From an uncultured Pelagibacteraceae bacterium (GTDB lineage Bacteria > Pseudomonadota > Alphaproteobacteria > Pelagibacterales > Pelagibacteraceae): a stretch of DNA of 44,277 nt. The translations under genes and the position numbers were made by a program. Of the stretch, positions 17,169 to 27,710 are shown in pieces; the stretch's first letter is position 1, and each line of letters opens with the position of its first letter. The DNA is taken from assembly GCA_902584225.1 (NCBI GenBank), contig CACHYX010000005.1:1-44277 (forward strand), read 5' to 3'. The notes under the pieces were generated by a model. The model was not told the DNA's origin, made no database searches, and saw nothing but the letters and a program-made list of their open reading frames with translations.

Positions 17169-17411
17169 ATGTCAAAGTCTAAATTTATCATTGAAAAATT
17201 TGCAAAATTATTTGAACAAGGAATTATATCTTATAAAGATTTAAGCGAAGAAATCGTTAATATTGTAAGATCTCAAAGGGATGAAATTGTTTTAAGAATG
17301 AAGATTTCTACAAAAGAGGAAACTGAGGTATTAAAGAAACGAATAGAAAAACTAGAAAAGGAAATCAAAACCTTAAAGTCTAAAAAAATTAAAAAGGCAA
17401 AGAGATCTTAA
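17169..17411 (+). CDS. ubiK: UbiK/YqiC-like accessory factor (BMFP domain)
   Basis: 80 aa. The pattern of an N-terminal amphipathic helix followed by a C-terminal coiled coil (heptads in EEETEVLKKRIEKLEKEI-type sequence) and a Lys-rich tail fits the BMFP/UbiK family. In E. coli UbiK supports aerobic ubiquinone synthesis by assisting the Ubi complex. The central INIVRSQRDEIVLRMKI-like segment matches the conserved linker. Short proteins of this type are hard to assign, so the function is inference. Located upstream of lgt, as in other Alphaproteobacteria. The 3' end overlaps the convergent histidine kinase gene by 23 nt. Confidence 0.68.
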   Translation: MSKSKFIIEKFAKLFEQGIISYKDLSEEIVNIVRSQRDEIVLRMKISTKEETEVLKKRIEKLEKEIKTLKSKKIKKAKRS

Positions 17412-18702
17412 CCCTTAAACCGCCAAGACTAGATTTATCTAATGTAATACTACCTCCGTGGGATCTCACTACATCTGATGAGATTGATAAACCCAAACCA
17501 ACACTAGACTTAGAATCACCTCTTCCTTTATTTATTTTGTAAAATGGTTTAAAAACGTTTTCATATTCACTCTCGGCTATTCCAGGACCGTCGTCATCAA
17601 CAGTAATTATCAAGCTTTTATGAATCTTTTTTAAATTTACCAAAACTTTATTTGAGTATTTAAGGGAGTTATTAATTAAGTTATCTATGCATCTATTTAT
17701 TAAACTTTTTCTTCCATTAAAAAAAATCTCTTGCTCTATATTAGAAGTAATATTGTTATTCTCATATTTCATAATTGAATGATTTAGTAATTTTGAAATA
17801 TCAAAAAGTTCAGTTTTTTCAGATGATGTAGAGCTAGTAAATTGAAGGTACTCATTTAACATTTTTTCCATATCCTCCACATCTTCAGATAATTTACGTG
17901 AAATCTTTTCGTCTTTTATTAGAGCAAGTTGAAGTTTAATCCTAGTGAGTGGAGTTCTCAAGTCATGGCTTATACCTGAAAGCATTTCAGATCTTTGGTT
18001 TAAGTGTCTCAATATTCTCTTTCTCATTCTTTCAAACTCAAAACCAGCTTGTCTTATCTCCAGAGCACCCGAAGGTCTAAACTCCTCAACATCTTCACCT
18101 CTGCCAAATTTTTCTGATGCTTTTGCTAAATTAATTATTGGGCGAGTTTGATTTTTTAAGAAGATTAAAGCTATTGTAATTAACAAAAATGCTGGGAATG
18201 TTATCCATAACGCAAATAATCTGGCTGATGTATTAGTTACTCTATTCTTTGGAATTAAAAATTCAAAATAACCATTAAGATATTTAATCTTCAAATCAAT
18301 TAATTCTTTATACGTAGTTGTATCAAACCAATAATTTTTAAATTTATTTTTCAATTCTCTTCTCAGTGTTCTATCCATGGGACTAAACCATCTTTCCATA
18401 TCTGTCTCTGGAATATCCCCAAATGTCTGAAACTTCACATTAAAATTATGATGTTCTTTAAATAGTTTAATCAAATTATCTTTTTCATATTCCTCATTTT
18501 CGTATGCATCTATAAAAAATTTAATTTCGCCTACTAAAGCCCTGGTCATTCCTTTATTAGTTTTAATCCAAAGGCTATCAAAAAAAACAATCGATATAAT
18601 AATTTGTAATATTATTATTGGTGTAGCTACAATTAGTAATGCTCTATAAAAAAGTCTTTTTGGAAGTAACTTTTTGATATAACTACTCAACCCAGAGAAC
18701 AT
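17389..18702 (-). CDS. Sensor histidine kinase (EnvZ-like)
   Basis: 437 aa from the ATG at 18702; a longer frame reaching 18756 would overlap the response regulator gene by 74 nt and adds no recognisable sequence, so the shorter start is preferred. Two transmembrane helices (about 19-43 and 160-183) flank a periplasmic domain of ~115 residues; a HAMP region follows. HisKA contains GISHDLRTPLTR with the phospho-acceptor His246. The ATPase domain shows the N box (CIDNLINNSLKYS), G1 (DDDGPGI) and G2 (GLGLSI). It should phosphorylate the overlapping OmpR-type regulator. The stimulus is unknown. Confidence 0.93.
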   Translation of the reverse strand: MFSGLSSYIKKLLPKRLFYRALLIVATPIIILQIIISIVFFDSLWIKTNKGMTRALVGEIKFFIDAYENEEYEKDNLIKLFKEHHNFNVKFQTFGDIPETDMERWFSPMDRTLRRELKNKFKNYWFDTTTYKELIDLKIKYLNGYFEFLIPKNRVTNTSARLFALWITFPAFLLITIALIFLKNQTRPIINLAKASEKFGRGEDVEEFRPSGALEIRQAGFEFERMRKRILRHLNQRSEMLSGISHDLRTPLTRIKLQLALIKDEKISRKLSEDVEDMEKMLNEYLQFTSSTSSEKTELFDISKLLNHSIMKYENNNITSNIEQEIFFNGRKSLINRCIDNLINNSLKYSNKVLVNLKKIHKSLIITVDDDGPGIAESEYENVFKPFYKINKGRGDSKSSVGLGLSISSDVVRSHGGSITLDKSSLGGLRVKISLPF

Positions 18703-19360
18703 AGCCTGAACCTCTAATTGTTTGTAAGTATTTTGGATTTTTTGGATTTGTCTCAATTTTTTTTCTGAGCCTAGTAATAATTACATCAATTGATCTTTCT
18801 TTATCGATTTTAATTAAATTACCGATATCAATTCTTGAAAATACTTTACCAGGATTGTTTATCATTTTTTCTAAAATAGTTTTTTCAGTATTGTTAATTT
18901 TAAAATTACTATTTTGATTGGTAATCATCAACTTATTTAAATCTATTTTAATTGAGCCAAATTCTAGGACGTGTTTAAGATTAATTTTTTTAGTTTTTTT
19001 TAAGATATTATTAATCCTTAATAAAAGCTCCTTAGGCTCAAAAGGTTTGGGCAAATAGTCATCTGCACCTATTTCTAACCCCTCAACTCTTTCACTCGCT
19101 TCTCCTTTAGCTGTAAGCAAAATGATTGGTGCGTTTAAATTATTTTTATTTTCAGAAATAAATTCTAACCCGCTTTTACCAGGCATCATTATATCCAAGA
19201 CTAAAAGATCAAATTTTATAATTGAAATCTTTTCTTTTGCTTCCAATGCGTTTGAAGCAGTATTTACTAGATACCCGTTTTCATTTAAAAATTGTTTAAG
19301 TAATGACCTTATTCCTTCGTCGTCATCTACTACTAAAATATGTGATTTAAAATTTTCCAT
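18683..19360 (-). CDS. OmpR/PhoB-family response regulator (PetR-like)
   Basis: 225 aa. Receiver domain: acidic pocket VVDDDEG (10-16), phospho-acceptor Asp56 in LLVLDIMMPGKSG, Thr in LLTAKG and Lys in LPKPFEP. The C-terminal winged helix (about 130-225) ends TIRGSGYVLWVE. The order MarR-type gene, response regulator, beside ilvE, resembles the petP-petR locus of Rhodobacter capsulatus, where PetR is needed for petABC expression; the target here is inference. Overlaps the MarR gene by 14 nt and the kinase gene by 20 nt. Confidence 0.93.
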   Translation of the reverse strand: MENFKSHILVVDDDEGIRSLLKQFLNENGYLVNTASNALEAKEKISIIKFDLLVLDIMMPGKSGLEFISENKNNLNAPIILLTAKGEASERVEGLEIGADDYLPKPFEPKELLLRINNILKKTKKINLKHVLEFGSIKIDLNKLMITNQNSNFKINNTEKTILEKMINNPGKVFSRIDIGNLIKIDKERSIDVIITRLRKKIETNPKNPKYLQTIRGSGYVLWVE

Positions 19361-19790
19361 CGATTATTCTTTTTAAAACTATTTCAAAATTTATCACTTC
19401 TTTCGAACTTGAGTTAAGTAATGCTTTATAAATCCTTTTTTTTTGGGATAAAAAAATTTCATCAAATATTTTCTTACCTTTATCATTTAAAAAAATATGT
19501 TTTACTCTTGTGTCCTTAGTATCCTTTTTAAATTCAAGATAATTTAATTTTTTTAAATCATTTATAACTCTATTTAAACTTTGTTTTGTTACGTTTAGCT
19601 TGTTAAGTAATTGAGTAATAGTTATCCCATCATAAAATGATATCAAATGCAGAGCTTTATGATGAGCAGTTCCTAAATTGTATTTTTTAAGTACTTTTTT
19701 TGAATCGTTAAATGTTTCCCTGTAACCAACAAAGATTTTTTCAATAAAACCTTTTAATTGTTCATCTTTTAGGTAAAGAAGATTTTTCAT
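19347..19790 (-). CDS. MarR-family transcriptional regulator (PetP-like)
   Basis: 147 aa winged-helix dimeric regulator. Typical order: helix start, AHHKALHLISFYDGITITQLLNKLNVTKQSLNRVINDLKK as the DNA-binding helix-turn-helix (about 43-83), then the wing YLEFKKDTKDTRVKHIFLNDKGKKI. It is the first gene of an overlapping operon with the response regulator and histidine kinase. The setting matches PetP in R. capsulatus. It is divergent from ilvE across 65 bp, where an autoregulatory operator would be expected. Confidence 0.9.
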   Translation of the reverse strand: MKNLLYLKDEQLKGFIEKIFVGYRETFNDSKKVLKKYNLGTAHHKALHLISFYDGITITQLLNKLNVTKQSLNRVINDLKKLNYLEFKKDTKDTRVKHIFLNDKGKKIFDEIFLSQKKRIYKALLNSSSKEVINFEIVLKRIIDGKF

Positions 19791-19805
19791 AATTGGTAAG
19801 TTATA

Positions 19806-19833
19806 TTGACATATTATATATAGGAATATATTT
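19806..19833 (+). promoter_or_regulatory. Predicted ilvE promoter overlapping imperfect dyad
   Basis: A perfect -35 TTGACA (19806-19811) precedes TATATT (19827-19832, 15-nt spacer) or TATTTT (19829-19834, 17 nt). Overlapping it, TATTATAT (19812-19819), six nt, then ATATATTT (19826-19833) form an imperfect inverted repeat with the same half-site and N6 spacing as the dyad ahead of petA. The sequence is AT-only in the arms, so chance resemblance is possible. Confidence 0.4.
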
Positions 19834-19855
19834 TTTATAAATAAATCTTTTTAAT

Positions 19856-20737
19856 ATGATTCCTTACGATAAAAGAGACGGTAAAATATGGTACAATTCA
19901 GACTTAGTTGATTGGTCTGATGTAAAGCTCCATGTTTTAAGTCATGGTTTACATTATGGAAGTTGTGTATTTGAAGGTGAGAGAGTTTATGATGGAAATG
20001 TTTTTAAACTTGAGGAACATACTTCAAGATTTTTTTATTCAGCAAAAAGAATGGGTTTTGAAATCCCTTATTCTGAAAGCGAAATAAATATCGCAACAAA
20101 AAAAATTGTATCAGCTCAAAATGTAAAAAATGGTTATGTGAGACCAGTGGCTTGGAGAGGAAGCGAGATGATGGCAATATCAGCTCAACAAACAAAAATT
20201 CATGTAGCCATTGCAACTTGGGAGTGGGGATCTTATTTCGACCCCAAACTTAAAACTGAAGGTATTAAGTTAAATATATCAAATTGGAGAAGACCTTCTC
20301 CTGACTCAATACCATGGGATACAAAAGCCTCTGGACTTTATATGATTTGCACTTTGTCAAAACACGAAGCAGAAAGACAAGGCTATACAGATTCTCTAAT
20401 GTTAGATCACGAGGGAAATGTGGCAGAAGCAACTGGTGCAAATATTTTTTTCAAGAATACTAAAGGGGAACTACATACTCCAGTACCAGACTCATTCTTA
20501 GATGGAATTACTAGAAGAACTGTGATTGAAATTGCAAAATCTAAAAATATCAAAGTTATTGAGAGAAAAATCTCGCCCAACGAATTAAAGGATTTTGTTG
20601 GATGCTTCCTAACAGGTACTGCAGCAGAGGTAACCCCTGTTTCAAAAATATCAAATTATTCTTTTAAAGTTTGCAAAACAATAATGGATTTATCAGATAG
20701 TTATCAATCTTTCGTTAGAAAAAAAATTGCAGCTTAA
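19856..20737 (+). CDS. ilvE: Branched-chain amino acid aminotransferase
   Basis: 293 aa, fold-type IV PLP enzyme catalysing the last step of leucine, isoleucine and valine synthesis and the first of their breakdown. The Schiff-base lysine is Lys157 in WDTKASGLYMIC. SHGLHYGSCVFEGERVY (29-45), YVRPVAWRGSE and MLDHEGNVAEATGANIFF are conserved. ATG start with a TTGACA-bearing promoter upstream. It ends exactly next to the convergent pgsA stop with no spacer. Confidence 0.95.
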   Translation: MIPYDKRDGKIWYNSDLVDWSDVKLHVLSHGLHYGSCVFEGERVYDGNVFKLEEHTSRFFYSAKRMGFEIPYSESEINIATKKIVSAQNVKNGYVRPVAWRGSEMMAISAQQTKIHVAIATWEWGSYFDPKLKTEGIKLNISNWRRPSPDSIPWDTKASGLYMICTLSKHEAERQGYTDSLMLDHEGNVAEATGANIFFKNTKGELHTPVPDSFLDGITRRTVIEIAKSKNIKVIERKISPNELKDFVGCFLTGTAAEVTPVSKISNYSFKVCKTIMDLSDSYQSFVRKKIAA

Positions 20738-21319
20738 TTATTTGTTGTCTTCTGATATTGCATGATCAATGCCTTTTCTCAGATAATCATATGCTGTATA
20801 CAAAGTGATAAAAGCCGAAAGCCACAACAAAATAATTCCAATGGTTTGAGCGTTGTAGTCTTGAAAATTAATTATTTTATTTCCAGTTTCACCAGTTAAA
20901 AGTAATGATATTGAAAACATCTGTAAGAAAGTTTTTAATTTTGCTAATCCTGACACTGGTAAATTCACTTGTCCTTTTGCTAAAAATTCTCTTAGGCCTG
21001 AAATCAAAATTTCACGAGTTAAAATAATTATTGCTGCAATCACCTCATAATTTTTTATTGTTCCATCCATTACGAGTAAAATAAGTGCTGTTGCTACAAT
21101 AATTTTGTCTGCTATAGGATCTAAGAGTTCTCCGAGTTTAGACTCCTCTTTGTATAATCGTGCAAGTAGGCCATCCAAAAAATCAGTAAAAGATGCAATA
21201 ACAAATAACGTAAACGGAATTATATCTCCGTAAAATCCAGGTAAGTAATATGTTAAAACGAAAACTGGGACTATTATAATTCGTCCAATTGTTAGGTAAT
21301 TAGGAAATTTTATTTTCAT
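20738..21319 (-). CDS. pgsA: CDP-diacylglycerol-glycerol-3-phosphate 3-phosphatidyltransferase
   Basis: 193 aa integral membrane CDP-alcohol phosphatidyltransferase making phosphatidylglycerol phosphate, precursor of phosphatidylglycerol. The family signature D-G-x2-A-R-x8-G-x3-D-x3-D is present as [28 protein letters not shown]. Several hydrophobic helices. Its start overlaps the uvrC stop by 4 nt (ATGA). The uvrC-pgsA linkage is common in Proteobacteria. Confidence 0.96.
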   Translation of the reverse strand: MKIKFPNYLTIGRIIIVPVFVLTYYLPGFYGDIIPFTLFVIASFTDFLDGLLARLYKEESKLGELLDPIADKIIVATALILLVMDGTIKNYEVIAAIIILTREILISGLREFLAKGQVNLPVSGLAKLKTFLQMFSISLLLTGETGNKIINFQDYNAQTIGIILLWLSAFITLYTAYDYLRKGIDHAISEDNK

Positions 21320-23151
21320 TCGTGGAAGAAATTATATATCTTTTTTGCAACTTTTTCCTCAACTCCTTCCACTGACTTAATCTCATCCAAACTAGCAGAC
21401 TCCACTGCTCTTGCTGAACCAAAATGGTTAAGCAAAGCTCTTTTTCTAATTGATCCTATACCTTCTATTTGATCCAATAAAGATTTACTTATACCTTTTT
21501 TTCTTCTAGCTCTGTGAGCGCTAATCGCAAACCTGTGAGACTCGTCCCTTATTCTTTGAAGAAAAAATAGAGTAGGGTCATTTTTTGAAAACTTGTACTC
21601 TTTTCCATTATGAAAAAAAGTTTCATTTCCACTATTTCTAAACTTCCCTTTAGCAATCGCTATTAATGGAATATCATGAAGTCCAAGTTCATTTAATGTC
21701 TCTCTTGCAACGGAATATTGACCTTTTCCTCCATCAACAAAAATAAGATCAGGAAATGAAAGATGACCTTCTTTTTCTTGCACTGCTCTTTTGAATCTTC
21801 TTGTAAGAACTTCTTTCATCATACCATAATCGTCTTGTTCATTTTTCTTAGTTTTAATATTGAATTTTCTATATCTTTTTTTAATAAAACCCTCATCTCC
21901 ATATGAAATTAATGCACCAACACTATTTGTTCCCTGAATATGACTGTTATCATAAACTTCAATAAGGTTAATATTTGTCTCTAGATTAAATTTAGCTACT
22001 ACTGACTCAAATAGTTCCCTGTTATTTTGAGTTTCATGAAGCTTTCTATTTAGACTATCTTTTGCATTTTTTGTTGCTTGATTAATTACTTTTAACTTTG
22101 AACCTTTTTTTGCTACTGAAATATTCACTTGTTTACCTTCTTTTTGAGTAAGTGTCTTTTCTATCAAAATTTTTTCTTTAATTTCTTGGGATAAAATTAT
22201 TGAGGATGGTACACTTTTATTTTCATAAAATTGTGAGACAAAAGAATTTAAAATATTACCTAAATTTTCATCAGGATCATGTTTTGGAAAAAAAGCTTGA
22301 TTACCCCAATTTTGTTTAGATCTGTAAAAGAATACTTGTATACAAGTTTGTCCAGACTCTTTATATGCTGCTATGACATCAGCTTCAACTAAGTTTGCTT
22401 CATTTATCCTTTGAGATGATTGAATTATGTTAAGCGATTTTATTCTATCTCTGAGAATTCCTGCTTTCTCAAAATCAAGACTCTCGCTAGCTTTTTCCAT
22501 TTGATCGGATAAATTTTTTTGTATCTTTCTTGATTTACCGGAGACAAACTCAATAGCATCATCAACTGTTCTCTTGTATTCACTTTCATCAATATAACCA
22601 ACACAAGGACCCGAGCATCTTTTGATCTGATATAAAATACAAGGTCGCTCTCTATTTTTAAAAACAGTATCATCACAAACTCTAAGATGGAATATTTTTT
22701 GGATCATTTTTATAGTCCAGTTAGCAGATCCGGCAGATGCAAAAGGACCAAAATAAAAACCTTCCTTAGTTTTTTTACCTCTATGTCTTTTTATTTGAGA
22801 CCACTTGTCTTTATTGCCTATAAAAATAAAAGGAAAAGATTTGTCGTCTCTTAGTAAAATATTAAACTTTGGTTTGTGTTTTTTAATAAGATTAGCTTCA
22901 AGAAGTAGTGCCTCACTTTCATTTGATGTAGTTGTAATCTCAATTTTTCGTGTTTGAGATAGCATTCTCTCAGTTCTAATAATATGATTTTTTTCCGATA
23001 CATAACTTTTGAGTCTATTTGGAAGGTTTTTTGCTTTACCAACATAAAGAATTTGATCTTTATCACTCAGCATTTTGTAAACACCTGGAAGTTTTGGAAT
23101 TAAAGGTAACTCTTTCTTTATGATTTCTTTTCCAATTTCAGAACTAATCAT
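21316..23151 (-). CDS. uvrC: Excinuclease ABC subunit C
   Basis: 611 aa from the ATG at 23151; an in-frame ATG at 23181 would add 10 residues and a 38-nt overlap with folB. UvrC makes both incisions in nucleotide excision repair. Domains: GIY-YIG ([21 protein letters not shown] near the N-terminus), cysteine-containing region ([10 protein letters not shown]), UVR motif ([14 protein letters not shown]), RNase H-like nuclease ([26 protein letters not shown]) and tandem helix-hairpin-helix at the C-terminus ([16 protein letters not shown]). uvrB is two genes upstream in the same run. Confidence 0.96.
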   Translation of the reverse strand: MISSEIGKEIIKKELPLIPKLPGVYKMLSDKDQILYVGKAKNLPNRLKSYVSEKNHIIRTERMLSQTRKIEITTTSNESEALLLEANLIKKHKPKFNILLRDDKSFPFIFIGNKDKWSQIKRHRGKKTKEGFYFGPFASAGSANWTIKMIQKIFHLRVCDDTVFKNRERPCILYQIKRCSGPCVGYIDESEYKRTVDDAIEFVSGKSRKIQKNLSDQMEKASESLDFEKAGILRDRIKSLNIIQSSQRINEANLVEADVIAAYKESGQTCIQVFFYRSKQNWGNQAFFPKHDPDENLGNILNSFVSQFYENKSVPSSIILSQEIKEKILIEKTLTQKEGKQVNISVAKKGSKLKVINQATKNAKDSLNRKLHETQNNRELFESVVAKFNLETNINLIEVYDNSHIQGTNSVGALISYGDEGFIKKRYRKFNIKTKKNEQDDYGMMKEVLTRRFKRAVQEKEGHLSFPDLIFVDGGKGQYSVARETLNELGLHDIPLIAIAKGKFRNSGNETFFHNGKEYKFSKNDPTLFFLQRIRDESHRFAISAHRARRKKGISKSLLDQIEGIGSIRKRALLNHFGSARAVESASLDEIKSVEGVEEKVAKKIYNFFHE

Positions 23152-23563
23152 GACTTCTTTTTTTTGAGATTTGTATCCCAACAGAAGAGCAATCTCTCAT
23201 TATCTCGAGTTTTTCTATTTGAAGGCTTATTTTATCTATTCTTTTATCTTTAAAAAGTTCGTCAAAAACATCTTCTGCTAATGTTTCAAGAAAATTGTAA
23301 TGTTTTTTTTTAACAAGTTTTTTAATTAATCTTACAACTTTTGCGTAATTTACAATTGATTTGATGTCCTTATCACTTGATGGTTCTTTATCTACATAAT
23401 CTATTTCAAGTGAAAATTTTACCTTTTGTTTTTTTTCTTTTTCAAAGTCAAAATACCCAATTTTAAGATCTAATAGTAATTCTTTTATAAGAACTTTTTT
23501 TTCATAATTAAAAAGTTTTTTAGTTTTATTAATTTTTACTATTTTTAAATTACTTCTTTTCAT
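23144..23563 (-). CDS. folB: Dihydroneopterin aldolase-like protein (FolB)
   Basis: 139 aa FolB/T-fold protein of folate synthesis, converting dihydroneopterin to 6-hydroxymethyl-dihydropterin and glycolaldehyde. The fold signature runs from [21 protein letters not shown] through [38 protein letters not shown] (with the substrate-binding Glu) to [14 protein letters not shown] Lys-rich N-terminal extension of ~20 residues precedes the core. Divergent from model enzymes but consistent along its length. Its start overlaps the upstream SDR gene by 4 nt (ATGA), which suggests a shared pathway. Confidence 0.84.
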   Translation of the reverse strand: MKRSNLKIVKINKTKKLFNYEKKVLIKELLLDLKIGYFDFEKEKKQKVKFSLEIDYVDKEPSSDKDIKSIVNYAKVVRLIKKLVKKKHYNFLETLAEDVFDELFKDKRIDKISLQIEKLEIMRDCSSVGIQISKKRSHD

Positions 23564-24315
23564 TCCTTACCTTTCAAGACATCTGGCGTTTGCCAGTTTA
23601 AGCTTTGACCACTATCGATTGAAATTACTTGCCCTGTAATAGATCTATTTTTGATAAAAAAGTCAACAGCACTACATATTTCTTCCACGTCTACTTGTTT
23701 TTTTAAAAGGGTTGAGAGATATTGTCTTCTGAAGTGACCTTTTGATTGTCTTTTATTTTTAATCGTTGGTCCAGGCGCTATTCCATTAACTCTTACACGA
23801 GGCGCAAGACTCATGGCACTAGTTTTAGTTAAAGTATAAAGACCTGTTTTACTTAAAGTATATGAAAAAAAAAATGGGGTAAGTTTAAAAACTCTTTGAT
23901 CAATTATGTTTATTATGTTGTTATTATTTCCTTTTATATTTTTTCCAAATTCTCTAGATAATATTGCTGGAGCTTTAAGATTAATAGATAAATGTTTTTC
24001 CCAACTACTTGAATTGAAATTTTCTAGTTTATCGTTCTCAAAAATTGATGCATTATTTATCAAACAATCAAAGTGTTTTAGTTTCGATTTTGCAAATTTT
24101 ACTATCTTATTTACATCTTTTTCTTTTCCCAAATCACCCTTAACAAGATAAACCTTTGATCCTGTTTTTATTAGTTCTTTTTTTAAATTTTCAGCTTTCG
24201 ATTTTGATTTATTATAATGAATTACTATATCTTTATTAATTCCAGATAAACTTCTAGCGATTGCTGCACCAATTCTAGTTGCCCCTCCAGTAATTATTAT
24301 TTTTTGTGCTTCCAC
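23560..24315 (-). CDS. SDR oxidoreductase, pteridine reductase / FolM-like
   Basis: 251 aa short-chain dehydrogenase. The cofactor loop reads TGGATRIG (9-16), the Arg-containing TGxxxRxG form seen in pteridine reductases, followed by NNAS (87-90). At the catalytic Ser position there is Asp139 (IINIIDQRV), with Tyr152 and Lys156. The 13- and 4-residue spacings equal those of PTR1 (Asp181, Tyr194, Lys198). Together with overlapping folB this points to reduction of dihydromonapterin or dihydrofolate. Initiation is GTG (24315-24313); the start overlaps uvrB by 19 nt. The exact substrate is inference. Confidence 0.82.
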   Translation of the reverse strand: MEAQKIIITGGATRIGAAIARSLSGINKDIVIHYNKSKSKAENLKKELIKTGSKVYLVKGDLGKEKDVNKIVKFAKSKLKHFDCLINNASIFENDKLENFNSSSWEKHLSINLKAPAILSREFGKNIKGNNNNIINIIDQRVFKLTPFFFSYTLSKTGLYTLTKTSAMSLAPRVRVNGIAPGPTIKNKRQSKGHFRRQYLSTLLKKQVDVEEICSAVDFFIKNRSITGQVISIDSGQSLNWQTPDVLKGKE

Positions 24316-26471
24316 TTTTTATCTCTTTTTTTAGTTACCTTTGTTCCTGGCATTCCCAGAGTGGATCTACCTTTAGGATAAAGCTTATTTTTTACATCAT
24401 ATTGTCTTATTTTAGGATTTAAAGTAATTTCAAGTTCAGTACTTTCTAATTTTCTAATTTCATCTCTTAATTTAGCTGCTTCCTCAAACTCTAAATTAGA
24501 TGCAGCATCTTTCATTTTTTTATTTAAACCCTTCAAGTGTTTTTTTAAATTGCCACCTATATTTGATCCCTCACTAATTTTTACGTAATCTTTTTCGTAA
24601 ACACTTTCTAAAATATCGCTTATTTCTTTTTTAATTGATTTAGCGTCAATTTTATTTTTTTTGTTATAATCTAATTGAATTTCTCTCCTTCTTTTTGTTT
24701 CCAGTATTGCTTTTTTAATACTTTTTGTTTCTTTATCTGCATATAAGATTACTTTCCCTTCGACATTTCTTGCAGCCCTTCCAATTGTTTGAATTAAAGA
24801 TGTTTCAGATCTTAGAAACCCTTCTTTATCTGCATCTAAAATACCAACCAATGCACATTCAGGTATATCAAGCCCTTCTCTTAATAAGTTAATTCCAACC
24901 AAAACATCAAAAACACCCATGCGAAGATCCCGCATAATTTCTATCCTTTCAAGTGTGTCAATATCTGAATGGAGATACCTAACTTTAATTCCATTCTCAT
25001 GGAGATACTCAGTCAAATCCTCTGCCATTTTTTTTGTTAAAGTGGTAACTAGAACTCTATAATTCTTTTCAACAACTTTTTTACACTCGTGCATTAAATC
25101 ATCTACCTGATTTTTTGCTGGTCTTACCTCTACCTCTGGATCAATTAATCCAGTGGGTCTAATAACTTGGTCTATGTATTTACCTTTTGTCTGCTCTAGT
25201 TCCCACGGTCCTGGGGTTGCTGAAACAAAGATGGTTTGTGTTCTCATTAAATCCCATTCTTCAAATTTTAATGGCCTATTATCCATACACGAAGGTAATC
25301 TGAATCCATATTCAGCAAGTGTACTTTTTCTTGATCTATCTCCTTTATACATCCCATTTAATTGAGGTACTGTTACATGAGACTCGTCAACAAATATAAT
25401 TGCATTATCTGGAAAGTACTCGAATAGAGTTGGTGGAGGTTCACCCGGTTTTCTACCAGATAAAAATCTTGAATAGTTCTCAATTCCCGCACAAGATCCA
25501 GTAGCCTCTATCATTTCTAAGTCAAACTTTGTTCTCTCCTCTAGTCTTTGTGCCTCTAATAACTTATTTTCAGATTTATGTTTTTTAAGAGTAAGCTCCA
25601 ATTCTTTTCGGATATTTATCACTGCCTGCTCTACAGTAGGCTTTGGTGTAATGTAGTGACTGTTTGCATAAACTTTTATTAAGTTTAAATCTCTGACCTT
25701 ATCACCGGTCAAAGGATCAAACTCTTCTATTTGTTCAAGTTTATTTCCAAAGAGACTTATTCTCCAGGCTCTATCTTCTAGATGTGAAGGAAAAACTTCA
25801 AGATTTTCACCCCTTACTCTAAAAGTGCCTCGATAAAAGTTTTGATCATTCCTTTTGTATTGTAAAGCAACAAAAGACTTAATAATTTGTTCTCTGTTAT
25901 ATTCATAATTTTTTTGGAGCGTCAGTGTCATTTTACTATAAGCTTCAACGGAACCTAATCCGTAAATACACGACACACTCGCAACAATAAGTACGTCATC
26001 TCTTTCTAGTAAAGATCTTGTTGCTGAGTGACGCATTCTATCAATCTGTTCATTTATTGAAGCTTCTTTTTCGATATATGTATCTGACCTTGGCACATAT
26101 GCTTCAGGAGTATAATAGTCATAATATGAAACAAAATACTCCACAGCATTTTCGGGAAAAAAAGTTTTCATTTCGCCGTAAAGTTGAGCAGCTAATGTTT
26201 TGTTTGGAGCTAATATTAAAGCTGGTCTATTCGTAGCTTCAATAACTTTTGCCATTGTGAAAGTTTTACCTGATCCCGTAACCCCCAATAAAACTTGATT
26301 AAATTGTTCTTTATTAGCCCCAGAGACCAGTTTTTTAATTGCTTCTGGTTGATCACCCGCGGGTGTAAAATTTGAAATTATTTTAAACTTCTTACCTCCC
26401 TCAAGTTTTCCACTGATTTGTGGTTTTTTTCCCTCTAAATCGGTAATTAAATCTTGATATGTATTTTGCAT
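24297..26471 (-). CDS. uvrB: Excinuclease ABC subunit B
   Basis: 724 aa DNA helicase-like damage verification subunit. Walker A GVTGSGKT is at 63-70, followed by the beta-hairpin region with [12 protein letters not shown], the DESH box ([11 protein letters not shown]), helicase motifs [23 protein letters not shown] and QTIGRAARN, and the C-terminal UVR motif ([14 protein letters not shown]) that contacts UvrC. A Lys-rich extension follows. ATG start; divergent from the aminotransferase gene across 36 bp. Heads the run uvrB, SDR, folB, uvrC, pgsA. Confidence 0.97.
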   Translation of the reverse strand: MQNTYQDLITDLEGKKPQISGKLEGGKKFKIISNFTPAGDQPEAIKKLVSGANKEQFNQVLLGVTGSGKTFTMAKVIEATNRPALILAPNKTLAAQLYGEMKTFFPENAVEYFVSYYDYYTPEAYVPRSDTYIEKEASINEQIDRMRHSATRSLLERDDVLIVASVSCIYGLGSVEAYSKMTLTLQKNYEYNREQIIKSFVALQYKRNDQNFYRGTFRVRGENLEVFPSHLEDRAWRISLFGNKLEQIEEFDPLTGDKVRDLNLIKVYANSHYITPKPTVEQAVINIRKELELTLKKHKSENKLLEAQRLEERTKFDLEMIEATGSCAGIENYSRFLSGRKPGEPPPTLFEYFPDNAIIFVDESHVTVPQLNGMYKGDRSRKSTLAEYGFRLPSCMDNRPLKFEEWDLMRTQTIFVSATPGPWELEQTKGKYIDQVIRPTGLIDPEVEVRPAKNQVDDLMHECKKVVEKNYRVLVTTLTKKMAEDLTEYLHENGIKVRYLHSDIDTLERIEIMRDLRMGVFDVLVGINLLREGLDIPECALVGILDADKEGFLRSETSLIQTIGRAARNVEGKVILYADKETKSIKKAILETKRRREIQLDYNKKNKIDAKSIKKEISDILESVYEKDYVKISEGSNIGGNLKKHLKGLNKKMKDAASNLEFEEAAKLRDEIRKLESTELEITLNPKIRQYDVKNKLYPKGRSTLGMPGTKVTKKRDKKWKHKK

Positions 26472-26495
26472 ATATTAAACAAAGTAATAAAATAA

Positions 26496-27707
<1,212 letters not shown>

Positions 27708-27710
27708 TAC

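Noticed and set aside
18703-18756. Longer N-terminus for the histidine kinase, starting at 18756
   Set aside because: It would lie entirely over the response regulator's conserved C-terminus (74-nt overlap) and adds only an anomalous 18 residues before the ATG that precedes the first membrane helix.
23152-23181. Longer uvrC start at 23181
   Set aside because: Ten extra residues outside the conserved GIY-YIG domain and a 38-nt overlap with folB; the ATG at 23151 is simpler, though not proven.
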